Source of the DNA: Neobacillus cucumis
GTDB taxonomy: Bacteria > Bacillota > Bacilli > Bacillales_B > DSM-18226
NCBI RefSeq assembly: GCF_023715505.1
Contig: NZ_JAMBOH010000061.1
Span: forward strand, 1 to 11,247
DNA: 11,247 nucleotides
Direction of reading: 5' to 3'
A program made the translations under genes and the position numbers. The notes under the pieces were generated by a model. It saw nothing but the letters and a program-made list of their open reading frames with translations, was not told the origin of the DNA and made no database searches. Of the stretch, positions 1 through 5,967 are shown piece after piece. Position 1 is the stretch's first letter, and each line of letters begins with the position of its first letter.

Positions 1-308
1 AGCGACAGTCAGTGGTGCACCGTGGTCGTTGGAGTCAGACTAACGGATGGGCTCTAACGCACCATAGTTCATCGACCTTCCTCTCCAGCCGTAGAATCAG
101 TATTGACGGTTTAAAACCATTTTCATTTTCTGTGGTGAAGAGCTGGTTTTTAGCGATTCATGGATGGCTAACTGGCAGGTTTGTTGAAGAAAGAGGAGAA
201 ATTCTATCCCTTTTAATTGATATTTGACGCCAAAAGCAAAGTAATTATTTATTGTTCAAGTTACGGTCTATTTCTTTAACTTGATATCGGTTTTAAGGCA
301 AAATATTT
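1..308. other. Unrecognised left-end sequence without a supported gene
   Basis: No gene is supported here. An open frame runs from 12 to 227, but it has no Shine-Dalgarno sequence before its GTG/ATG codons and its serine- and arginine-rich translation resembles no family I know. The first ~100 bases are about 55% GC, clearly richer than the rest of the window, so they may be the end of a mobile element or a structured RNA that begins outside the window. The stretch at 167-193 is the right half of the interspersed repeat described separately. From about 200 the sequence is AT-rich and leads into the terminator at 309-339. Confidence 0.4.
167..193 (+). repeat. Interspersed repeat, copy 1 (right module only)
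   Basis: GGCTAACTGGCAGGTTTGTT followed by GAAGAAAG matches the right module of the family, nearest to copy 4 at 5044-5069 (ACTGGCAGGTTTGTT then AAGAAAG). The hairpin and left flank of a full unit are absent, so this is a solo half or a truncated copy. Confidence 0.6.
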
Positions 309-339
309 GGCAGAGACAATTTCAGTCTCTGTCTTTTTT
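309..339 (+). terminator. Rho-independent terminator
   Basis: A perfect 7-bp stem, CAGAGAC (311-317) with GTCTCTG (325-331), has a 7-base loop and is followed by TCTTTTTT. G309-G310 can extend it against T332-C333. It reads on the + strand and would end transcription entering from the left, insulating the downstream DJ-1 gene. Confidence 0.8.
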
Positions 340-407
340 GTCGTCTGAAACCAGCTAAGTCTGAAGTCTGATATAAAAATCAAGCTCTAGCTCAATTATG
401 AAAGTTT

Positions 408-460
408 TTGAAAAACAGTAATATGGAATCAAGATAATGATAAATACCATACGGGGGTAC
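408..460 (+). promoter_or_regulatory. Candidate promoter with a CsoR-type inverted repeat
   Basis: TTGAAA (408-413) and GATAAT (433-438) could be -35 and -10 boxes, though the 19-bp spacer is longer than ideal. Just downstream, at 445-459, lies TACCATACGGGGGTA. Its TACC and GGTA ends are inverted around a G-rich centre, the general form of operators bound by the DUF156 regulators (CsoR, CstR, FrmR, RcnR), which sense copper, reactive sulfur, formaldehyde or nickel. Its place just after the proposed -10 suits repression. The regulator assignment is inferred from the motif alone; no such regulator gene lies in the window. Confidence 0.35.
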
Positions 461-569
461 AGCAAAAAATGCGGTAATACCCAAAAAGAGTGCGATTTTT
501 ATCATCGTCAAACTAAGTAAAATGTAACAAAAGGGTTAATAACAAATAACCACATTTTGGAGGTAGAAA

Positions 570-668
570 ATGATTTTTGTTCAGGTAGTATCAAAAGTTT
601 ATTCAATGGAGTCGGGAGATTTTGTGACGTTAAGAATAACAACATTCATATCCGAAGGAGGAATATAA
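570..668 (+). CDS. Possible 32-residue leader peptide ORF
   Basis: This short ORF starts at ATG 570 after an excellent ribosome site (TGGAGGT ending at 564) and runs 32 codons (MIFVQVVSKVYSMESG...) to TAA at 666-668. The next gene's ATG is at 670, and its Shine-Dalgarno sequence GGAGGA lies inside the last codons of this ORF. That arrangement is typical of translational coupling: ribosomes ending here would cover or open the downstream start. No known family is recognised. It may be a regulatory leader or a genuine small protein, or it may be fortuitous. The strong ribosome site and the one-base spacing are the only evidence. Confidence 0.45.
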   Translation: MIFVQVVSKVYSMESGDFVTLRITTFISEGGI

Positions 669-669
669 A

Positions 670-2058
670 ATGAAAAGGTTAGTAGTACGTTTAGCTGTTT
701 ATGTATTGATTTTCGCCGTGTTTGTGGGAGGGATCGAGTGGTATGGCTTTAATCGGCATCAAAAAGATTTTTACTTAAACGTCCGCCATGAGCCGGTTCC
801 TTCGCTACAAGGAGTGAAAGTCCCTCAGTATAACCCCCATAAACCTACTGTGGCAGTTGTGATGGCGGATTCATCAATACCAACTGAAGATTTCGATTTT
901 CTCATTCCATACACACTGTTTTCTATGATGAATGCCTACAATGTATATGCTGTCGCACCGGACAAAAACATCAAGTCTTTATCAGGAGGTTTGAATGTGG
1001 TCCCACATTACTCTTATAAAGAATTAGATCAATTATTAGGTAAAAGTCCTGATATTGTCGTGGTCCCTTACATGCCAATCGTTGATGAAAAAAAATATCA
1101 ACCAACTCGTGAATGGATTCAGAAGCACTCTAACGAAAAAACCACTTTTTTAAGTATTTGTGGCGGTTCAGAGAATCTTGCTGATGCAGGCTTATTAAAA
1201 GGAAAATCAGCCGCCTCACACTGGCAAGCGATCCCAGGATTGAAAAAACAGTATCCTGACACACATTGGGTAGAAGACGTGAGGTATGTTCAAGAGGGTA
1301 ATACTTTAACCACTGCTGGTCAAAGCGCAGGTATCGATGGTGTGCTGCATTTGATAGCTCAACAGTTAGGAGAACCTATGGCAGCAAAAATTTCGAAAGA
1401 AATCAATTATCCTTCTTACCACTTCGTTCAAAATCCAAAGGTGGACCAGCCTTTTTACGTGGATATAAAATTTGCAACATATTGGCTAAATCTTGGATTC
1501 CATTGGAATAAGAAACAGATGGGTGTACTTCTGTATAAAGGTATGGAAGAATTAGCCTTATCTTCTATCTTTGATTCTTATGGAGATACCGGAACGACAC
1601 AGGTATTAACCATTTCAAATTCAGATGCTCCTATTACCACTAAACATCATCTTAATATAGTGGCTCGACATCAAATTTCAAATGCACCAAAATTAGACAA
1701 AATGATCATACCAGGTGGAGACGCAAAATCTCTAGCCGCAACAGATGTAAGACTTTGGAATGAAAAGGCTAATGCTAAAGAGACCCTCCTTATTCATAGT
1801 GATTCACCAAAAAGATATGTATTCGAAGCACCATTGGAAGACTTAGCTAAACAAGAAGACCTTTTAACTGCCAAACATGCGGTGAAACGATTTGAATATC
1901 GTTCGAATGGTATCCAACTTGAGGGCAAACCATTTCCTCTTGAAACTTACGGCAATGTACTTCTAACCGGATTACTAGCCTTTTTGGTAGCTTTCTGTAT
2001 CGACAGACGATTCATTATGAAGAAAACAATTTTCAAATCGTATAAACAAATCAGTTAA
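670..2058 (+). CDS. Membrane-anchored DJ-1/PfpI-family protein with two DJ-1-like domains
   Basis: A 462-residue protein. Residues 7-25 form a transmembrane segment after a basic N-terminus, and residues 427-444 form a second one followed by a basic tail (DRRFIMKK). Both ends should therefore be cytoplasmic and the bulk outside. Residues 58-235 are a DJ-1/PfpI domain like the amidase-like half of GlxA regulators: the nucleophile elbow SICGG has Cys164, followed by LADAGLLKGKSAASHW and TTAGQSAGIDGVLHLI. Residues 283-385 look like a second, decayed DJ-1 domain: MGVLLYKGMEELALS matches the usual domain opening and DKMIIPGG its third strand, but no second Cys elbow follows. There is no helix-turn-helix, so it is not a regulator of the GlxA type. 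The start is set by AAGGAGGA seven bases upstream. The gene ends in its own terminator. The substrate is unknown; members of the superfamily act as glyoxalases, proteases, chaperones or sensors. Confidence 0.85.
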   Translation: MKRLVVRLAVYVLIFAVFVGGIEWYGFNRHQKDFYLNVRHEPVPSLQGVKVPQYNPHKPTVAVVMADSSIPTEDFDFLIPYTLFSMMNAYNVYAVAPDKNIKSLSGGLNVVPHYSYKELDQLLGKSPDIVVVPYMPIVDEKKYQPTREWIQKHSNEKTTFLSICGGSENLADAGLLKGKSAASHWQAIPGLKKQYPDTHWVEDVRYVQEGNTLTTAGQSAGIDGVLHLIAQQLGEPMAAKISKEINYPSYHFVQNPKVDQPFYVDIKFATYWLNLGFHWNKKQMGVLLYKGMEELALSSIFDSYGDTGTTQVLTISNSDAPITTKHHLNIVARHQISNAPKLDKMIIPGGDAKSLAATDVRLWNEKANAKETLLIHSDSPKRYVFEAPLEDLAKQEDLLTAKHAVKRFEYRSNGIQLEGKPFPLETYGNVLLTGLLAFLVAFCIDRRFIMKKTIFKSYKQIS

Positions 2059-2063
2059 TCACT

Positions 2064-2085
2064 ACCGCCTTCGGGCGGTTTTTTC
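2064..2085 (+). terminator. Rho-independent terminator with UUCG loop
   Basis: The six-base stem ACCGCC (2064-2069) and GGCGGT (2074-2079) closes a stable TTCG tetraloop and is followed by a run of T. It lies five bases after the stop codon of the DJ-1/PfpI gene, so that gene ends its transcript here. Confidence 0.9.
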
Positions 2086-2228
2086 CATTCTCACCAGCTA
2101 TAATTATAGTAAATTAACGAACCCAGGAGACCTGAAATTCCGTCAGCTTCACAATCCTGCCCATTAGCCATCCGCGAATGAGTGCGTTTAATCAAGTTAT
2201 AAGTGGCTTTTCCTAATTTCACAAGAAA

Positions 2229-2247
2229 GATTGTGAAATATTGCACT
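2229..2247 (+). repeat. Interspersed repeat, copy 2, left fragment (5' exon of the intron)
   Basis: GATTGTGAAATATTGCACT matches the left flank of copy 5 (GATTGTGAAACATTGTTCT at 5821-5839) at nearly every base, then stops abruptly at the GTGCG of the group II intron. The rest of the unit resumes at 2996. Joining the two gives an uninterrupted copy, which fixes the intron insertion point between 2247 and 2996. The preceding stretch (2086-2228) holds no gene or motif I recognise. Confidence 0.8.
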
Positions 2248-2995
2248 GTGCGAAACGTTTCCTTATAAGTGCCAAAGCACGAAATAGGAGGATTGCCGAA
2301 AGGCAATTACAACTGATTAATCGAAACTCGGAATGAAAGCCGTCATGTTGAGCTGAAACGAGTTATCTGATACTCCTGCATGCACGGAATGGTAGTAGCC
2401 CTAATGTGTATGGAGCTAGGTAAAATTGCTGGCTTGTATTTATTTCCCTTAGGAGATACACAAACAAGCAATGCTATGAACTTCAGTCAGGATATATGTA
2501 ATTATACAAAAGAAGGAAGGCTTAAACTTCATCAAAACCTCAGAGCCGACATTGCCATAGAAATAAACAAGATGTTACAAATACCTTACGGTAAAGAGAA
2601 CTTAGAATTTGCAGATAACAGAATTTCAAGGTACTCTATGCAACTAGGCAAATGTGCGGTAACAGGGGGATTTTTGACATCTAACAAGCTGCACTGTCAC
2701 CATAAGCTACCCCGACATATGGGAGGCACAGATGAATTTAGCAATCTTGTAATCGTGCATGAAGATGTACATAGATTAATCCATGCTACTAATGAAACGA
2801 CGATTAAACGATATAGGAACATTCTTCAATTAGATGGAAAACAATTGAAGAAGCTAAACCAATTTCGTAAAGTTTGTAATTTAATTGCTTTAGTCTAAAA
2901 GAATAAGATGGAACGCCTAATGCGGTGAAAGTCGCACGTTGGGTGTGGAGCAGGGGAAAAGATGGAGATTACATCAAAGTCTTACCTATTGCTAT
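2248..2995 (+). mobile_element. Group II intron, internally deleted
   Basis: The 5' end GTGCG is the hallmark of group II introns. Domain I structure follows: a GTGC/GCAC hairpin at 2269-2280 and a 6-bp stem closed by a GAAA tetraloop at 2292-2307. Near the 3' end, 2911-2948 folds as domain V: ACGCCTAA pairs with TTGGGTGT, then TGCG with CGCA, with a CG bulge and a GTGAAAGT apical region. Domain VI follows, with a plausible branch A at 2988 and an intron end in AT at 2995. The boundaries are confirmed because the flanking bases rejoin into a repeat copy. At about 750 bases it is far shorter than the 2-3 kb of intact introns with an encoded protein: part of domain I, probably II and III, and the whole reverse transcriptase are missing. 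Splicing and retrohoming by this copy are unlikely. Confidence 0.85.
2380..2898 (+). pseudogene. Group II intron-encoded protein remnant: C-terminal maturase and HNH endonuclease part
   Basis: From about codon 22 of this 172-codon frame the sequence matches the C-terminal end of LtrA-type proteins: PLGDTQTSNAMNF, then EFADNRISRYSMQLGKCAVTG, then the HNH nuclease domain. Its key residues are kept: Cys92, the HCHH cluster at 105-108, GGTDEFSNL with Asn122, and DVHRLIH with His131 and His135. Everything upstream that an intact ~600-residue protein should have is gone: the seven reverse transcriptase blocks and most of domain X. The first ~20 codons are intron RNA sequence read through, with no Shine-Dalgarno sequence at the ATG, so the true start was lost. 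The frame has no stop across the remnant, so the deletion is either recent or the HNH part is still used; I favour a recent deletion. Confidence 0.8.
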
Positions 2996-3080
2996 TAAAG
3001 TAACGGGTGCAAGAGTTGAGGAACCAGCTGCCATTTGGTGGCTTTTTCTTATTCTGCTAACGGGGCAGTTAGTTCAATAA
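2996..3080 (+). repeat. Interspersed repeat, copy 2, right fragment (3' exon of the intron)
   Basis: TAAAGTAACGGGTGC continues the repeat interrupted at 2247. A hairpin follows, AGCTGCC (3026-3032) with GGTGGCT (3037-3043) closing ATTT, then TTTTTCTTATTCTG and the right module CTAACGGGGCAGTTAGTTCA. The stem uses two G-T pairs. The hairpin plus T-run could act as a terminator on the + strand. Confidence 0.8.
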
Positions 3081-3144
3081 CAAAAGGAATATCCCTTGAA
3101 GAGAACTGTTATCGTATTAACCTAAATTTTAATTATGAACCTTA

Positions 3145-3165
3145 TTAATTCCATTATGGAATTAA
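3145..3165. repeat. Perfect 10-bp inverted repeat upstream of the methyltransferase
   Basis: TTAATTCCAT (3145-3154) and ATGGAATTAA (3156-3165) form a perfect inverted repeat around one base. It lies just before the candidate promoter of the methyltransferase gene, so it could be an operator for a dimeric regulator. A weak terminator for the + strand is less likely, because no T-run follows. Confidence 0.4.
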
Positions 3166-3184
3166 AAGGGTGGTTATTATTTAT

Positions 3185-3213
3185 TAGAACAATAAAAACT
3201 TAAATGGTAAAAT
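3185..3213 (+). promoter_or_regulatory. Candidate extended -10 promoter of the methyltransferase gene
   Basis: TGGTAAAAT at 3205-3213 is an extended -10 element (TGn plus TAAAAT). A weak -35 (TAGAAC at 3185-3190) lies 17 bases upstream. Transcription would begin near 3220, leaving a short leader before the ribosome site at 3242-3249. Confidence 0.4.
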
Positions 3214-3257
3214 GAATTTATTGAAAATTGCATAAATATAAGGAAGGGGAATCACGT

Positions 3258-4067
3258 TTGGATACAAAAATGGCTCGAAATCGTGCTGAATTATCTGGAA
3301 AGTTAACAAATGTATTAGATTCCAGAACGTTAACAAACTCACACAAAAGGCTTGCAGAAATTATTACTGAAGGTATGGCAATTCTTGATGTTGGATGTGG
3401 TACAGGGGCAATTACTAGAGGCATAGCAGAAGCTGTGGGTCCAAATGGACGTGTAGTAGGAATTGACAGTAATCCAACCTTAATTGAAAAAGCACGTCAA
3501 TCATATGGCGAAATACCAGGATTATCATTTGAAACAGGTGACATTTATAATCTTCCTTATGAACAACAATTTGACATTGTTACCTGTTCACGGGTTTTAA
3601 TATGGTTATCCGACCCATTAAAAGGATTGAAAATGATGACATCTGCTGCAAAAATTGGAGGTCACATTTTAATTGCGGATTATAACCATGATAAGATTTC
3701 ATGGAATCCCCTGCCACCTTCAAGTATGCTCAACTTTTACGCTGCCTATTTAAAATGGCGTGCGGAAGCAGGTATGGATAATACTATTGCCGATAACCTT
3801 CCTGGACTTTTTCGAAAAGTTGGTATAGAAGATATTACTATAACCCCCATTCATGAGGTAACAAATAGAAGAAACCCTGATTTTCAAACTCGCATTGGGA
3901 TATGGGCTGATGCTGCATCAAGCAGAGGAGTTCAAATGGCGAGAGACGGTTTTATTTGTGAACAGGATTATGTGAGTGCTGAAAACGATTATCGTGAATG
4001 GATGATGCGTGATGCTGAATCTTTAACGATGTATATGTTAGCAGTTGAAGGAGTAAGGCTCTGTTAA
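3258..4067 (+). CDS. Class I SAM-dependent methyltransferase
   Basis: A 269-residue soluble protein of the Rossmann-fold methyltransferases. Motif I, LDVGCGTG (43-50), binds S-adenosylmethionine. GRVVGID ends at Asp70, the acidic residue that holds the ribose. TGDIYNLPY (93-101) and FDIVTCSRVLIWLSDP (105-120) are motifs II-III of the Methyltransf_11/25 type. The C-terminal third is not one I can tie to a substrate, so the methylated molecule is unknown. I chose TTG 3258 because GGAAGGGG (3242-3249) lies eight bases upstream; a TTG at 3228 and the ATG at 3270 are less well placed. The gene stands alone with its own candidate promoter, and repeat copy 3 follows it, probably ending the transcript. 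Confidence 0.85.
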   Translation: MDTKMARNRAELSGKLTNVLDSRTLTNSHKRLAEIITEGMAILDVGCGTGAITRGIAEAVGPNGRVVGIDSNPTLIEKARQSYGEIPGLSFETGDIYNLPYEQQFDIVTCSRVLIWLSDPLKGLKMMTSAAKIGGHILIADYNHDKISWNPLPPSSMLNFYAAYLKWRAEAGMDNTIADNLPGLFRKVGIEDITITPIHEVTNRRNPDFQTRIGIWADAASSRGVQMARDGFICEQDYVSAENDYREWMMRDAESLTMYMLAVEGVRLC

Positions 4068-4120
4068 ATACCAACTCAAAATTAGCCAACTAATTATGCT
4101 TATACTATGTTGTTAATCAA

Positions 4121-4190
4121 CTAACGGGTGCATTACTGGAACAACGGTAATGCTTTTTCTTGTTCCACTAACTGGCAGTTTAGTTTAAGT
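4121..4190 (+). repeat. Interspersed repeat, copy 3, with terminator-like hairpin
   Basis: CTAACGGGTGC leads into a perfect 7-bp stem, GCATTAC (4130-4136) with GTAATGC (4147-4153), then TTTTTCTTG, then the right module ACTAACTGGCAGTTTAGTTT. Its stem bases differ from those of copies 2, 5, 6 and 7, but pairing is complete. It begins 53 bases after the methyltransferase stop codon, and its hairpin plus T-tail probably terminates that transcript. The remaining gap up to the next gene (4191-4370) shows only a short palindrome, TCCAAAATTGGA near 4211, and nothing I recognise. Confidence 0.75.
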
Positions 4191-4370
4191 GAAATACTTC
4201 ACATAGTGAAAAGCTGATCTTCCAAAATTGGATATACCCCTGTCATATAGAGGACTACCCTTCAGTGCGTAGTATTATTAAACCGTCAACAACTGGCTCT
4301 CAATATTCTGAATGTAAAGGAAAATAGTTGCAGATATTAAAATAAAAAGTCTTGAAATTAGGTGTCGATA

Positions 4371-4874
4371 TTGCGTATTGTTCTGTGCTTAATCCTTGTA
4401 CTTTGCTGCTGGAAATGGGGGGGTGTTAAAAACTGGAAAAAATATTACCCCACTATTTTATACCTTATTGTTAATCAATTATTATATAGATTCTTTGTTG
4501 ATGAAAATTTACTTTGGAGGTTGGAAGATGATTATTTTTTAAACCCAGTCTTTTCATTTTTACTGCAAACCTTTCTAATTTTTCCATGTATGGTAATTCT
4601 GTTTTTGTCTAATTTACCTGAGTCATGGAAGAAGCAAATATTATATTTGCTATTATCGGCTGCAATTCTCATTGGTATTGAAACTGTTATGCATATCGGT
4701 GGCAGAATTACATACCATCACGGTTGGAATTACGGATGGTCACTAATTTTTAATTTCCTTATGGTGCTAATGTGGAGGTTTCATTACTATAAGCCGATTC
4801 CAGCTTGGTTGATTTCCTTTTTATGTGCAGCATTTTTTATAATCTATTTTCATGTTCCGTTACCTGAACACTAA
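4371..4874 (+). CDS. CBO0543-type multi-pass membrane protein
   Basis: A hydrophobic protein of about 167 residues with some five or six membrane segments, separated by short loops rich in Trp, Tyr and Lys. GIETVMHIGGRITYHHGWNYGWS, then a hydrophobic stretch and YKPIPAW, resembles the C-terminal half of the CBO0543 family found in Bacillus and Clostridium. The function of that family is unknown. The frame is closed by TAG at 4359-4361. GTG at 4362 is possible but has no ribosome site; TTG at 4371 has AGGTG (4360-4364) six bases upstream, so I prefer it. The weak start signal means low expression or a damaged 5' end cannot be excluded. It stands alone between repeat copies 3 and 4, and the next gene encodes a protein of similar type. 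Confidence 0.7.
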   Translation: MRIVLCLILVLCCWKWGGVKNWKKYYPTILYLIVNQLLYRFFVDENLLWRLEDDYFLNPVFSFLLQTFLIFPCMVILFLSNLPESWKKQILYLLLSAAILIGIETVMHIGGRITYHHGWNYGWSLIFNFLMVLMWRFHYYKPIPAWLISFLCAAFFIIYFHVPLPEH

Positions 4875-5020
4875 AGTGTCAGTTCATGAAGAACAGTGCA
4901 TAAAACTACCTGTTTACAAAATATATAAAAAAACATATTGATATTGGTTTAAAGATATGCACATGGGTGATATAGAGTAGGACTGCCTACAATTCTGGAT
5001 TCTGCATTATGATGGATAAA
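4875..5020. other. Intergenic stretch without a recognised element
   Basis: The 4875-5168 gap between the two CBO0543-type genes is AT-rich. Its first half (4875-5020) has no ORF with a ribosome site, no clear promoter and no hairpin with a T-run. Its second half holds repeat copy 4 (5021-5069). From 5130 to 5152 an imperfect GCGTT/AACGC stem lies just before the ribosome site of the next gene. Confidence 0.5.
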
Positions 5021-5069
5021 GTTTGTGAAAAAATGTTCTTAAACAAACTGGCAGGTTTGTTTAAGAAAG
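5021..5069 (+). repeat. Interspersed repeat, copy 4, with perfect 11-bp inverted repeat
   Basis: GTTTGTGAAAAAATGTTCTT matches the left flank of copy 5 but runs straight into the right module, with no inner hairpin. The module here is a perfect inverted repeat: CTTAAACAAAC (5038-5048), the core TGGCAG, and GTTTGTTTAAG (5055-5065). In other copies the arms read CTAAC and GTTAG; here both sides have changed together to CAAAC and GTTTG. It lacks a T-run, so it is not an ordinary terminator. Confidence 0.7.
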
Positions 5070-5168
5070 GAACCTTAAATTAATTAATTTTTGTTTTTTC
5101 TAACCCTTTGAGGGAATGATAATTAATGCGTTGGAAATCAAAAATTAACGCTTATAAGGAAGTTCAAA

Positions 5169-5738
5169 ATGAATCAAAAAGATTATTTAAACAAAGCAGA
5201 TAAGATTTATGATTTAATTGAAAAAGCACACGATAAAAAAATAACATTTTGGCTCGAAAATGTTATTTTCTCTTGGCAATGGTGGGTTGGAACACTACTT
5301 ACAGTTGTTCCGTGGATATTATGGTTTCTATTTAGAAAAAAAGGGAGCACTTATAGACTACTTCTCTCTGGATTAATGGTTATGCTTATTAGTTCCTGGT
5401 TAGATTTTGTAGGAATAGCATTAGGTTTATGGCATTATAATTATGACGTTCTCCCGCTTCTCCCTTCCTATTTACCTTGGGATTTTACTCTTATTCCTGT
5501 AATTATTATGTTTCTTATTCAGATTAAGCCAAATTCCAATCCATATATAAAAGCACTTATTTTTGCAGGTGGGAGTGCATTTATTGGAGAACCTTTCTTT
5601 GCATTAATTCATACCTATACTCCAGAAAATTGGAAATACATATACTCATTTCCCTTTTTATTTGGTATTTATTTATTGGGACATTTAATTAGTACAAGGG
5701 ATAGTTTTGACAAAATAAAAAATAAAACAACAAATTAA
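5169..5738 (+). CDS. CBO0543 family membrane protein
   Basis: A 189-residue protein. An amphipathic, charged N-terminus (1-28) is followed by about five membrane segments (roughly 38-55, 63-85, 103-118, 125-145 and 155-172) and a basic cytoplasmic tail. Marks of the CBO0543 family are FSWQWWVGTLLTVVPWILW, a charged FRKK loop, SSWLDFVGIALGLWHYNYD, LPWDFTLIPVIIMFLIQIKP and FIGEPFF. No enzyme motif is visible and the role of the family is unknown. The ATG has AAGGA eight bases upstream, a clear ribosome site. Repeat copy 5 lies 82 bases after the stop, and the opposing operon ends beyond it at 5968. This gene is closer to the typical family member than the one at 4371-4874. Confidence 0.8.
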   Translation: MNQKDYLNKADKIYDLIEKAHDKKITFWLENVIFSWQWWVGTLLTVVPWILWFLFRKKGSTYRLLLSGLMVMLISSWLDFVGIALGLWHYNYDVLPLLPSYLPWDFTLIPVIIMFLIQIKPNSNPYIKALIFAGGSAFIGEPFFALIHTYTPENWKYIYSFPFLFGIYLLGHLISTRDSFDKIKNKTTN

Positions 5739-5820
5739 AAAATAGTTGACACACTGATTTTTCCTAGGGGTTTAAATAATTTTGTTGATGGATAAAAGAT
5801 TAATTTTTGGTAATCGGAAA

Positions 5821-5915
5821 GATTGTGAAACATTGTTCTTAAAGTAACGGGGGCGATTGTTCAATAAGAGCAATCGCTTTTCTTGTTTGCTAACGGGGCA
5901 GGTTAGTTCAATAAG
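5821..5915 (+). repeat. Interspersed repeat, copy 5 (most complete unit)
   Basis: The most complete copy. It has the left flank GATTGTGAAACATTG, then TTCTTAAAGTAACGGGG, a perfect 7-bp hairpin (GCGATTG at 5853-5859 with CAATCGC at 5871-5877, loop TTCAATAAGAG), TTTTCTTGTTTG, and the right module CTAACGGGGCAGGTTAGTTC ending in AATAAG. The loop sequence TTCAATAAGA recurs in the tail of the right module. The hairpin with its T-rich tail may terminate the upstream membrane-protein gene. Confidence 0.8.
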
Positions 5916-5960
5916 GTATACACAAAAACCTAGCTTTTGTGGCTAGGTTTTTGTGTATAC
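5916..5960. terminator. Bidirectional terminator hairpin between convergent genes
   Basis: A perfect 19-bp stem (5916-5934 with 5942-5960) closes a 7-base loop. Its 3' arm holds a TTTTT run on both strands because the stem itself contains AAAAA/TTTTT. It sits between the convergent CBO0543 gene and the nitronate monooxygenase gene and begins directly after repeat copy 5. It should end both transcripts. Confidence 0.75.
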
Positions 5961-5967
5961 TGGAATT

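Noticed and set aside
12..227. 71-codon open frame at the left edge
   Set aside because: No ribosome site, no recognisable protein features, and its end overlaps a repeat copy; it is probably chance.
2091..2306. 71-codon minus-strand open frame after the DJ-1 gene
   Set aside because: It runs across the repeat fragment and into the 5' end of the group II intron, so it cannot be a conserved gene; no ribosome site is seen.
5739..5790. Promoter at TTGACA near 5748
   Set aside because: The -35 box is perfect, but no acceptable -10 lies 16-18 bases downstream and no gene follows on that strand.
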